Assembly (NCBI RefSeq): GCF_029867415.1
Contig: NW_026705483.1
Coordinates: forward strand, 124,001 to 188,000
DNA: 64,000 nt
From: Vicia villosa
Taxonomy: Eukaryota > Streptophyta > Magnoliopsida > Fabales > Fabaceae
Direction: 5' to 3'
Under the pieces are notes generated by a model. The model ran no database searches, was not told the DNA's origin, and was given only the letters and a program-made list of their open reading frames with translations. This document shows, piece after piece, positions 29,550-40,877 of this stretch. Each line of letters opens with the position of its first letter. Position 1 is the stretch's first letter. The translations under genes and the position numbers were made by a program.

Positions 29550-32500
29550 TGTAACACCCGGAAATTCGATTATTTGCTTAATCTAGACGTTCGGAGTGTT
29601 TAGTGACGTTTTCGTATTTTGAGACGATTTAGTCGGTATTAGTTCGGGATAGCGGATTGATATTTAATCAAGAGTTTTGATATTTTCAGTATTAGAAATA
29701 TTATTGGAATAATATTTGAAGTATTGGGAATTTTTTGAGTAATTAAGATTAGACCGAAAATATTCGATTTAGTCGAATTTAGATTGTCAGTGTTATTTAA
29801 GGGCACATTTGGAATTATTAAATTGAAGTCGGATAATCGGAAAAATAATATTAAGAATAATATTATTTATAAGTCGGGATTATTATATCGATGGAATATT
29901 ATTTAAAGTGTTATAAATGGTTATTTGAGTTAATAATCTTATTGGGCCTAAGTTGGTTTGTGAAGATAAATAAAGAGAAGATTTAAACACTAAGCCCAAT
30001 TGGTTTTATATTAGGGTTTTAGAGATTTAGAAAGAGGAGAGTTGTCATTTTGGGGGAAAACAAATTTGAAGAGAAAGAGGCAAGTGTTGGAGAAGAGGAA
30101 TGAGCTTGAAGATGTCCATTCATGATGCCCAATCGAAAGTGCAATCGGAGACCCAACAAATTGCTTCAAATTGAATAAGGTATGGGTGGGGTTCTCTTCC
30201 TATAATGGGGCTTATGAAATATTGTATGTGGGGATTGGATGTGTAAATTTATTGCTATTGCTTGTGTTAATGGTTGCTGGAAAATAGATAATCTACATGA
30301 ATAATATGAAGTTGAAATACTGCTTTTTAATTGTTGTTGTGGTGGTTGTTCGAGTGAAGAAAATTAAGGTATAGATTCTCGTTAATTTTTCTTCCTGTTA
30401 CTGCTGAGATGTTGTTGCTGCCGTATTGAATTTGAAAAGAGAATGAGAAGCGGCGCTGTCCCCAAGCTTACGACGGCCGACACGTCTGCGTGATGGGTGT
30501 CTCACAATGAGACGGATATCCCCATCTTTTCCAATATATCAAGTGCCCCTTTGTTTTATTCTATTTTTCTTTATGGAAAAATTGGTATTGAAAACATTCT
30601 TTTTTTTATTTTGTTGCTGACATAATATATAACCGTGAGTAAATATATATATGTATCATAGGAGAAGTTAAGGTGGACCTTCAATGACTTAGTTTTGGTT
30701 AAATTAGGTGCAAGAAAAGGCATATAATTAGTAAGAGGTGTGTAATATAGAATTAATAAAACGTAAAACAGCCCTGTTCGATCGAAATAGCTGAATTAAG
30801 CGATATAATTAGTTGTCCGGAATTTGATGGAAATTTACGTGGTAGCTTAGTTTAATTAGTACGTTAACGTGGTGATATTTTTTTTTTTGAAATTGTGATA
30901 TTAATCGGTCGATTAAATTAATGGTTGAATTAATTTCAATTAGTCTATTTAATTAGAATAAACTTGAACTTAAATTAACTATTCGGTTATCGGTAAATTA
31001 CGATATCTCGACTATTTAACCGAATGAATTGGATAATCGATAAAAAATAGAATTGTGCCCGAATTAACCGGTTTAAGTTATGTTTTATGGACTGGGTAAT
31101 ATGTATGTTACAGTTTGGTGGCACACTCTCACATATATGCTTTCATTCACATATATATACATTGCTTGGATAATAGAGAAAAGTATATATACTGTAGCGA
31201 TTTCCTTCTTTGAATATATATGTATACATTGCTATTTTGGCAGCATCAATTTACTGTATTGCTTATGTTTTGGTATGTCAATGGCTAGAATTACTGGTTT
31301 GTGAGATTTACAAGTCTGGCACTACATTTAATTAAGAATCTTATTTCAAGTTTATTAACTAATATAGAACAATTCATTTAGTATAATAATAATAATGATT
31401 TAATATTAGTATAATTGATTAGTAGTAAGAGTAGAATAAATTAGGAGTTTTCGGAAACGATTTGATGTCCGTGTTTTGTCATGTGACACGTTTAAGTTGT
31501 GATTGTAGTAACTTGGCGGTATAATTCGAGGATTTATAAAGTCACAAATATTGATGACTTAACCAAAAATTAGATAACCGGTAGCGACGTGAAATATGTT
31601 CGATTAATTGAAGTATGCTTTGTGAATAATTTTGGTTAGTTGTTAGTGGATTAGTGAATTAATTAGAAGACTAATTTATAGAGAATTATAAGGCGAATTT
31701 GACTTGGCTTAATGTGTCGATTTGTTGTGATGATTTTGTTAATATGTGAAGTTATATGATTTGCGATGATGTGTCGAAACATGACGATGTTTGTGATGAT
31801 TGATAATATGTGATGTTGTATATATTTGTGATGATAATTTTGTGACTAAGTGAAGATGAATGATTAATTGTGACGTTGAGTTACCTCTAATAATTGGTAA
31901 TTATAAGTGACGTGGGTGTATGCCTAGTGATGATGTGTGATTGTGATGAGTATGTTGTGTATGTCTTGTTTGTCGAGTCACATTTCATATGCATACTCTG
32001 TGACGGCCTGGATTGGCAAATTAGTGACGAAGGCTTATGCCTTATGCCTCAGATTCGGGCAACTGGTGACGGGGGCTGAAGCTCCGATTGGTACCACATG
32101 CATATACATGAGTCATGTCCCATGTGTCTTATGTGATTTGTAGCTTGTGATGTTTTGTGACTATATCGTGATTGTACTTCGTGACTTGTTAAATGATGGA
32201 AGTATGTGAGGATGTGAATTGATGATTTTCTGAATAGTATGATGATATCAATAATTGTGAATGCGATTAAGTGAATATGTCTGGTGTGACTTATATGTGA
32301 TGTGTTGTGACTAGATGTATGACTTATATACTGTGATGTTTTGGGGACTATAATTGTGTGACTTATATGTGATGTATCGTGAATTAGCTTGCAAAGTAAA
32401 GGAACGAGATTTATATGTAATTGATGTGAATATGATTTGTGATGACTTGTTGTGAGATGTGGAGTATGTGAGATTTGTAAATTAGTGAAAGCATGAAGTG

Positions 32501-33005
32501 TATAGCAATATTAATACTAGTGATGTGATAACTATACATATCTGAATCCTAATATACAATTTATCATACGCTCACTTATATGATTTGATATCTCACCCTT
32601 CTCTCTTGTTCGCCATTGCCTTTATATTGGTAACGTGCAGGTGTTCGAGTATGAAGATTTAGTTGCCGTTAATCGAGTCAGTTGTCGCTCTGATACGTAG
32701 CACTCGGGGGGACGATTTATGATGTTGTTGTTTATTGTTTTATTTTAGCTAAATAAGATGTTTTGATTTAAAGATTGAGAACTATGATTCCACCATGTTT
32801 TAACAAATGAAGTTAATTCGTTTTGAAAAGTATTATATGCTGAGTATTTGTTTAGTTGGTTAAATAAAGTGCTATGTATCCGCTAAATATGATGAAGTGA
32901 TTTGTTATGAAGTGAATATGTGACGTCTCATTTATTTGTTGAGAAATTTTTAAATACTCTGATATTTTCCGCATTATATTTGCCGGGTAGAAATGGGGTG
33001 TTACA
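29550..33005 (+). repeat. Tekay-like 5' LTR, 3456 bp
   Basis: It begins TGTAACACCC and ends GGGTGTTACA, perfect 10-bp inverted termini. The interior is AT-rich, with a stretch of GTGATG/TGTGAC words at about 31700-32500. No gene is apparent. Confidence 0.85.
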
Positions 33006-33009
33006 TTAG

Positions 33010-33024
33010 TGGTATCAGAGCAGG
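33010..33024 (+). other. tRNA-Met primer binding site
   Basis: TGGTATCAGAGCAGG, five bases after the LTR end, is the usual initiator-Met PBS of chromoviruses and many copia elements. Confidence 0.9.
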
Positions 33025-33910
33025 TCGGTCTTGTCCGGCTAAGTTGTCGAGTCTGTTGAGTTTGTGCGACAGTTAAATGCTGTTAGTGTTTTATCATGTA
33101 GTACGCAACATGTGTGAAAAACACTGTTGGTACTTATTTGTTTTGATTTCAGGAATTGGTTTGATGTTAAGTGGGGGAGAAGTCTTGCTTCTCGAATAGG
33201 GTTCTGTTGTAAGAGATAGTCTGGTATGCTGTCGATAAGCGACAATTCAAGTGTTGTTGGGAGTTTTGGATGTTACCCGGATCCAAAGACAACGTGAAGT
33301 TAAGAATGATTTTGGGAAGTAGAATTTAGAGAGTTGCGATGTTCAGCATGATGGATGATTGTGAAGTTGTCGGTGCGAGTAACCTTTGCGTGAGATGCCA
33401 ATGTTTGAAAAGTGATAGAGTAATGAAGTTGTAGTGGACTTTATGTTGGACACGCATAAGTGATTGTCGGATGTAGTCGATGCGTGAAGTGTTGTGAATC
33501 GCGAGTCCAAGTTAGAAACTCGAAGATGCGCGTAACTGTGAAAAGAATGGTTGTCTCGGTGATATTAAGGCTGGAACTTCGACAAAAGAATGCACCTCTC
33601 GAGTTATAAGGAGTTATGCTAGAGAATGTTTGGAACATTCTTAAGCCGAAGAAAGGTGAGTTTCGGAGTGGGATCTCCGTACGCAAGTCGCAGGAAATTT
33701 AGAATCATTGTGAAACTTTAAGAATTCGTAACTTGAGTTCCGGATATCCGATTTGAGCTCCGTTTGAAGCGTCAGAAAGATAACGAGATGAATTGTATCA
33801 TAAGAAGGATTGTAGAGAATTTTTATCACCAATTTCACGTGATGAGGACTTTGGTTTAGATGAGATGAATTATAAAGCACAAGTATAGAAGTAATTTTTT
33901 AAAATGGAAA
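33025..33910 (+). other. Tekay-like 5' leader, truncated
   Basis: A noncoding leader with no long frame. Homology to Ogre LTR starts at 33911 (GACCAAAC). Confidence 0.6.
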
Positions 33911-34491
33911 GACCAAACTTTTTATTGTTTCCAAAGTAGGAAAAGGAAAAAAGCTGCAATAACCTTAAAAGTGGGGGAGAGATCTTGGGTAAGAGGGTTG
34001 GTTATACGAAGGGAAGGTATTAGCACCCAACGTATCTATAGTACTCTATAGGCTTCTTTGTTATGTTTGTTTCATTCTATGTTATGAGAGGTTCTTGTGA
34101 GATAGGTGGGACCTAGGGTGTTTGTTTGATTATGCTCGCAAAGATCATCGCAATCTTCTGCATACATATCCCTTAGAGGGAATCAGAGCATCTGTAGCTC
34201 GGGGTCTACGGGTGCTAAGGGTTGAGTGGTTTGAGGGAGAAGTTTTGCTCGCCAAGGATACGACCTTGTGCCTACGTATTCTCAAAGGGATGTTGAGAAA
34301 GTCAGAGCAATCGTAGTTCCCACTTATGCTAGTGGAAGCAAAGGATAAGAGACAAATGTCATCTTAATGTTCGATGTATCTAATCTATATCATCACATAC
34401 ATCTGTTTGATTTTTGTTTGAAAATCTTTTCATTATAAGCCCTGGGCCATGCCACTTATGGTGCTTAGAATGATAAAGATGTTTTTTTTTA

Positions 34492-34662
34492 GCCAGCCTT
34501 GTGGCAAAAACATTCAATGAAGTCAGCCTTGTGACAAAAAGTTTTGATTAATCAGCCAGCCTTGTGGCAAAAGTTTCAACGAAGTCAGTCTTGTGACAAA
34601 AACTTTGATTAATCAGCCAGTATGGTGGCAAAAAGGTTTGATTGATTAGCCAGCCTTGTGGC
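34492..34662 (-). repeat. Array of six GCCA/GTCA hairpins in Ogre B 3' LTR
   Basis: Units start at 34492, 34522, 34555, 34584, 34616 and 34649. Stems are GCCA/TGGC, GTCA/TGAC, GCCA/TGGC, GTCA/TGAC, GCCA/TGGC and GCCA/TGGC, all perfect. Loops are GCCTTG except GTCTTG at 34588 and GTATGG at 34620. Confidence 0.85.
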
Positions 34663-36004
34663 AAAAAAGGTTAAGTTGATTGATTGATTGTTTGTGATGA
34701 TATAGAAGAGATACTCCTATCATAGAGATGATAAATGTCTAATCTCATAGGGTATTTGATTTGGATATTGGGGATGCTTCTAAGAAGCCCGTGGGTCCTT
34801 GTACGAAGCCCAAGAGGAGGCTATCCGGGGGTCCTTGCATTGTAAGCCCAAGAGGAGGCTATGGGAGGGACAATCGAGGGTCCTTGCATTGTAAGCCCAA
34901 GAGGAGGCTATGGGAGGGTCAAGTCGTTTGTACAAAGCCCAAGAGGAGGCGTGGTATAGTTGGTTTGAGCTCTTAGAGCGATTTCACCGGGAAACCATAC
35001 TCTATGTCCTAACCTAAACTAGGGAGATTCTTTGCACGAAGCCTAATAGGAGGCTATGGGGAACCTAATGTTGTACTAAGTTGAACAAGCATATATATAT
35101 AACACAATCACAAATATGAACAAGTACGAACAAATATGAACAAGTACATGAACAAATATGAACAAGTATGAACAAGCACATATATATGACAAGGTGTGTG
35201 TATACAATGGAGTTTATGAAGGAAATATACCTGTAAGCATGATCCGTTTGTAAACACGGGGGCTCGGGACTTATACTCGGGGAGAGACCCACTTGAGTTT
35301 ATTCAAAAGCTATGTAAACAAGTATTTACAAAAGGGCTCGGTACTTATACCTATATGGAGGCCCATGGTATTTTTGGGAAGATTTAAAGAAAACCTTCAT
35401 TATTTGATTTGTTGTTCGAAGTTAAAAAAACAAATTGAACGAGATATATACAAAAAGGTATGTGTACAATGAAATACCTAATTTCATGTACAGGAATGGG
35501 ACTTATACCTATGTGGAGGCCCCTTGTTTTATTTTATAAAACATGGTTGTATGATTTGTTAAAAGCGCGATGTTTATCGTTTTGAAAACAGTTTGAAAGT
35601 TTTGTTTTGAAAGACTGTGATCGTTTGTTTTAAAACGGTTTGAAATTTGAAAGAAATCAACTTAATTTAAACAAAGACAAATCTTATGTTTAACTAAGAC
35701 CTAAATGATTAGGTTTTGATCACAAAAAATATTTACAAGTGATTAAGTTTGAAAATCAAGTGAAAAAAACTATTTTTTAAAGTATTAGAAACACTTAAAA
35801 ATAAGTCATTTTAACCCTAATAAAAAAGTGTCAAATAAATATTTTTTTTGTGATTTTTTTTATATTCATAAAATATATATATTAAATGAGAAGTGTGTAA
35901 AAAATGAAGAAAAAATGAATAGATTTGATTGGTTAAATAATTGATTGAAGTTGTAAAGAAAATAGAGAAAAATAGTGATAAAAAATTAGGTTTTGTCTTC
36001 TAAA

Positions 36005-36071
36005 GGACTTGAACCCACGCCCTTGTGTTTACCATTCAAAAACATAACCAACTAGACCACGCGCGTGGTCT
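36005..36071 (-). promoter_or_regulatory. tRNA-like segment with palindrome in Ogre B LTR
   Basis: An 18-bp perfect palindrome AGACCACGCGCGTGGTCT (36054-36071) replaces the AGCTGCGCGCGCAGCT of A at the same place. In sense it is followed by CTAGTTGG (A-box-like), and a B-box-like GGGTTCAAGTCC is the complement of 36005-36016. The palindrome is maintained although its arms differ. Confidence 0.5.
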
Positions 36072-38607
36072 GTTTAAGACTTGCAACGAATTAATTATAT
36101 TTTTGAATCAATTTCTAATTTCAGTTTCAAAATCTGGCGCCAAGAACACAACTCCAATTTGAATTTGAAAATTCTGAAAACTGAATTGTTTGGATCAAGT
36201 GAATAGCCTATCTTGCTCGATTTTTCACAAGGAACATGATGGTACCATTTAATTTCATTTATTTTCACTCTAAGATCATCAATTTTCTGGAAATCGTGAA
36301 GAACCCTAATTCTATGATTCAAACTGAAATCGTGTATGTGCAAGTTATGATGCAATTGATTGAGGGTTAATGATCCATATGTATGCAGAAACATGATGGT
36401 AAACCAGTTTTTCATTTATGATGCATGAATGATGGAGTTTGATGTTCAAGAGAGCTTACCTTAAAAATGCCAAAACTGAGAATCGAAATCTGCAAATGAG
36501 AGGTTCCAGATGTTGTTTCTTGATCTGGACAGCTTCAATGGACCTTATGGAACATATTTGGATGATTGGAATGAACTGAAAACCTCTGAATCAATTGGTG
36601 ATACCCGATCTACAGTAGGGCTCAAGTGAGGATCAAGCTTGGTGATTTTGGAGTTACAGGTCAGGAATGATGATTGGGATAGTTCATATATGGTATATGG
36701 GATGTGTTTGGATGATTAACTTGGACAGAAATGAGCTAGAATGAAAATTGGCATGATAAGGCTAGTGATATGCATATTTGGGAAGTGAAGTAGTGATTCT
36801 GAGATTTAGGTGTTTTTGGGGTATGTGAGTGGATCAAACAACTTCCATATGATGTTTAGGAAGTGTTAGAAGCAACACTTTGCTCAGAAATTGCAAGAGA
36901 TGGAAATTGCAATTCTTCCTCTTTGAAACTTATGAAACTTGCAACTTAAGAAAGAAGAGAGAAAACCTATGATTATGAGGTTTTGGTGTGATTTGAAGAG
37001 TGATTTGAACCTCTATTTATAGGCCAAGAGTTCTGAACTCAGACCTTTGCAAGTTGATCAAGGAGTGATGATTTGGCTTAAGAGATAAAATGGAATCTTT
37101 TACATTTAATGCAAAATGGTTAAAGTAACTTAACCATGGTTATTCTTCCAAGCTTCCTATCCTCTTCCATTCTGATCTTCAAATCAGAAAATATCTTTCA
37201 ATTATTGCTTTGATGCATCATTGTTTGCATTATAGGTCATATAGTACATAACTTTGGCAAAAATGACTTGAAATTTCAAGTGAAATGGTCACTAATGGAG
37301 AAATTCAAAGCCATAGCTACACTCCATATTTTTTCATGCTCTTGGACATTTTGGAAAGCTCATGTTATGTACTTCAAAACCCTAGTTGAAAGTTTCTTCA
37401 AGACCTTTAAGGAAATGGGTAAAAAAGATCCATGAACTTTGAAGAAAATGAGATTTTAAGTGCATTTTTCAAAAGATACCAACTTTGAAGCTCCATATCT
37501 CTTAAATGGTTGATCTTTTGGAAAATCATTATATGTGACAAAGTTGTTCATTGGATCAAAATCTACAACTTTCATGTTGGAAGTGTTTTTTCAGTTTGTA
37601 GGTGAAATTTTGAGTTATTCCCTTCCAAAGTTTGGAAAAAACCATTGAAAAACACTTAGAAAATTTTCTAAGTATGAAAGTCAAACTTTTGACTTTTTGA
37701 TTCTTGATTGATTTTCTTGATTTTTCTTTATCAAATGATTTCATATATCATATATTGATGATTCAAAACTTCAAAAGTCATGGTTGACCAAAATTCCCCA
37801 AAAGTCAATGGTGATCTTGCATAATTGACTTTTTCAGACGAATCGCGTTTCTGGAGATTTCAAATGAACCAGGCTATCCTCACCAAATGAATGGTATGCA
37901 TGGATAATAATGAGGTATTAGAGGATATTTAATCATAGCTTGAGTTGTGGTACCATGTTCTAATTAAAAAGTCAGTGGTTCAGGTGAACTAGGTCAAAAA
38001 CCCTAATTGTCGACCTGATGAAATTGATGACTGTGGATCTTGAATTGAGATGCAATTTCCATTGGATATTGTCATAGGGATTATTTGAAGATGATTGAAA
38101 CCTTTGAGTGATTCCCTGGAGCTTTTTAGGGTTTCCCAAATGTGATCCCTGATTTTAGTCCCTGATAGCTCAAAACCCTAATCTGATGATTTGAAATTCC
38201 ACTATTGATCAACCCTTGTGTAGGAGATGTCTTGAGTCAATAGATTAGGTAAAAATGATGTACTTGGGGTCCTGAGGTCATGTCCCAAGTCATTAGGTCA
38301 AATCCTAAGCAAAAGTCAGGAGTATACTGTCTTCAGTCAAAACCCTAATCTAGTTGATTCATAGCTTTTGAGCTTGTTGAAATGAAACTTTGAGGACCAG
38401 ATGGTGACTGTTGATGAAGATAGTTCTTTTGAAATGAAGGGAGAACAAAACCCTAATTGGTTGTTACCAGTACTGATGAGTGATTTCTTGATTAAACCCT
38501 GCTGAGCACAAGTAGCAAACACAAGCTATGCAATTTGTTAGAGATGCAAATGATGCATATGCAGATGATATGAGGTGGTATCTTAGGTCAAAAATTGGGG
38601 TATGACA

Positions 38608-38640
38608 GATGCCCCTTTTTAAGTTTCTTCAACCTGAGAC
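38608..38640 (-). other. Ogre B polypurine tract
   Basis: In sense, TTAAAAAGGGGCATC abuts the LTR start at 38607, preceded by TTGAAGAAAC as in A. Confidence 0.8.
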
Positions 38641-38770
38641 ATGAAGATTGAAAATCTTCGTTTTGATAGGGTGAAAGAGACTTAAATATCAGAAGACGCG
38701 AATTTTGGACCTAAGATACCAAAATTGCGAATGATGCAAGGATATTTGTACCGAGGGGATATCAAGAACT

Positions 38771-38784
38771 GACTCCACTGGGGA
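38771..38784 (-). other. PBS-complementary 14-mer in Ogre B 3' UTR
   Basis: Plus-strand GACTCCACTGGGGA gives TCCCCAGTGGAGTC in the sense RNA. It is an exact complement of this element's own PBS (62951-62968), about 165 nt upstream of the 3' LTR. Confidence 0.8.
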
Positions 38785-38929
38785 CAAGAGATCGAGAAGG
38801 ATGTCTCAATCCGTTTTAGGAAGAGAATCCGTTTTTTTCTTTTTTGGGAAAGCAAGTGTATGCTTCACCGGGGAATGATAGCTTTGTAAGAAAAGCTTAC
38901 CTATCGACATTATCGACTATCAGCACAGG

Positions 38930-39215
38930 GATAGACTTGTTAATAATGCGAAGGTGAAAGGTATGAAATTGCATTACCGACTATCAGCATGGTGATAGAC
39001 TTGACATGGTAAAAAGAGTTTCAAAGGTTCGGTTAATATTACCGACTATCAGCATGGTGATAGACATGTTTAATAATATAACCAGAACAAAAAGGTTACC
39101 AACTACTAGCCTCGTGATAGTGGTTCTGAAGACATGATCAATTATCAGCCGAGTGATAAAATGATTCTGGAGACTTTGTTAGGGAAATTACTGGTTATTC
39201 AGCCTTGTGAACAGT
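38930..39215 (-). repeat. Hairpin array in Ogre B 3' UTR
   Basis: The counterpart of 26590-26886. Two perfect CTATCA/TGATAG units with GCATGG loops lie near 38983 and 39046. There is a mutated first unit near 38936 (apical mismatch), a degenerate CTACTA unit near 39105, TTATCA/TGATAA near 39142 and a final unit near 39195. Confidence 0.7.
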
Positions 39216-40460
39216 AATAAGGCCCTGATTGTCAAATGGTCTTCATGATTGATTTCCTTAAGAGGAAAAAGCTTTTGAAAGAGACATAAGCTGCTCGGAT
39301 AATGAGGCTATTGCTTATTGTCTGTTTTTCACGACTCTATTTGGGGAATCGGAATTTGAATCTCTAGTAAAGACAGGGTTCTATCCATGAATGAATTGGA
39401 AAGAAACAGTCAAACAAGACTTTGTACCCAATGAGGAATGAACTCAACTGGGGATTTTCTCCTTTGTTTTGAGAGGAGAAAACTAAAGCAACCTTCTTCC
39501 ACGAGGAATGATCTCAGTGGGGAACTGGAGAAACAAGATGTTCTTTCTGCTTATGGGTGACAACCTACTGGAGAGATGACACGCCCATACCTGTTTCTTT
39601 ATTTTTTTTTCTTTCTTTTTTTTTTGGGATAGATATATCCTGAACAAATGATTTCGAAGCAAACATTGAAAAATGCAAGAATGCATAAATGATGCAAATA
39701 TGTATGAATGATGAATGTCATGAATGTAGCATGCATACTGACGAAATTGACGGACAAAGAAGTGTATACTGGAGACGGACCGACGTTGCAATACAACCAG
39801 ATACTTGGCAAATGTTCTTCAACACGGTGCAGATAATACAGTTGATGAATGGTGTTGCATGCTTTAAACTTCTCTGAGGAAGATAAGCATCTTTTCTTAT
39901 TGAGATGGAAGAACTTCTTCACTGGAGATAGAAAATCTTCGTCACTGGGGATAAAAGACCTTCTTCACTGGGGATAGAAGAGCTTTTCCTATCATAATCT
40001 TTGATTCATCCTATGGAGATAGCTGTTGATGTTCCTTCGGTTGTTCACCACTCAAAGGAAAGCTTCGCTTTTATTTTGAAAAAAAAAAGTAAATTTATTT
40101 AAAACTTTTTTCTCTTTTTTTTTTCTCAAACGTGAATAACACAATTAAAGCGTCATTTTGCAAACTAGAAGAAATCAAGAATTGCAAACAAATGGGCACA
40201 AGGCTCAAATTTATTTAATAGGATGGTAATCAGCTAAAGGCGTGATTCCATGGAGTATTTACAAAAGTTGGAAATGGTAATTATGCGGAAAAGGCTACAT
40301 TGAAAGCAATAACCACTATTCACCCTAACAACTTTGAGTTCCAACTGTGCTTGTTGCTTCAGATTGGCGATGATTTGATTGTAGATCCTTTGATGAAAAA
40401 GACTCTTTAGGTGATGAAGTACGAACTGATGCAGTTACTTTGTCATGAATCCCTAATTTT
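39216..40460 (-). other. Ogre B 3' UTR, remaining part
   Basis: No gene is seen. T-rich stretches lie at about 39598-39630 and 40080-40135. CACTGGGGATA occurs twice at about 39930-39980, resembling a partial PBS complement. Confidence 0.6.
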
Positions 40461-40464
40461 TGCC

Positions 40465-40609
40465 TAGATTGCCCTTTCAGGTTTTCAATCTACCAGGATG
40501 AATTTTTCTGTTTATTGTCTCTAATTTTTGCCTGGACCGCCCTTTCAGGTTTTCAGCCCACCGAGACGCTCATTTTTGCCTAAGTCGCCCTTTGCGGGTT
40601 TTCGACTTA
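40465..40609 (-). other. Ogre B trio of post-integrase hairpins
   Basis: In sense order the stems are TAAGTCG/CGACTTA (40581-40587 with 40603-40609), TGGGCTG/CGGTCCA (40533-40539 with 40554-40560) and TAGATTG/CAATCTA (40465-40471 with 40486-40492). The middles are AAAACCCGCAAAGGG, AAAACCTGAAAGGG and AAAACCTGAAAGGG. The second stem includes two G-U pairs that are valid only on the sense strand. Confidence 0.85.
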
Positions 40610-40631
40610 CCGAGCTGTTCTTTTGTATTTT

Positions 40632-40877
40632 TTAGACAAAGTATTTCTTGACTGCATCAGCATTCACAGGATGCGGGAGTTCATCACCATCCATGGTTGC
40701 AAGAGTCATGGCGCCGCCAGAAAATGTTCTTTTGACAACATACGGGCCTTCGTAATTAGGAGACCATTTTCCCCTAGAATCTGGTTGAAAAGACAAGATC
40801 TTTTTAAGCACGAGGTCGCCTTCTTGAAATTCACGAGGTCGAACCTTTTTGTTGAAGGCTTGTTTCATCCTTGCTTG
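40632..40877 (-). pseudogene. int: Ogre B integrase C-terminus, separated by element C
   Basis: The last 81 codons of the integrase, ending HPVNADAVKKYFV as in Ogre A. It was cut from the rest of pol by insertion of C. Its reading frame is in phase with the frame that ends at 52722 on the other side once one copy of the GCTTG duplication is discounted. Confidence 0.9.

Larger units (their letters stand above)
29550..33910 (+). mobile_element. Tekay-like chromovirus (Ty3/gypsy), 5' LTR and start of internal region
   Basis: LTR ends TGTAACACC...GGTGTTACA with a tRNA-Met PBS are typical of Tekay-type chromoviruses. Only about 905 bp of internal sequence remains before an abrupt join to a truncated Ogre LTR at 33911. 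No gag frame is reached. It inserted into the Ogre A pol region. Confidence 0.8.
33911..38607 (-). repeat. Ogre B 3' LTR, lacking its last 93 bp
   Basis: The sense start is at 38607 (GGGTATGACA on plus). The left edge GACCAAAC corresponds to position 94 of the complete LTR at 21269. It holds the same blocks as Ogre A: hairpin array, 50-bp repeats (34790-35060), minisatellite (35095-35180), GGGACTTATA units (35266, 35342, 35498) and a tRNA-like segment. The region 36100-38600 has no gene. Confidence 0.92.

Noticed and set aside
31700..32500. A possible gene or satellite in the Tekay LTR (GTGATG-rich)
   Set aside because: Only short frames and irregular word repetition are seen. It is normal LTR low complexity.
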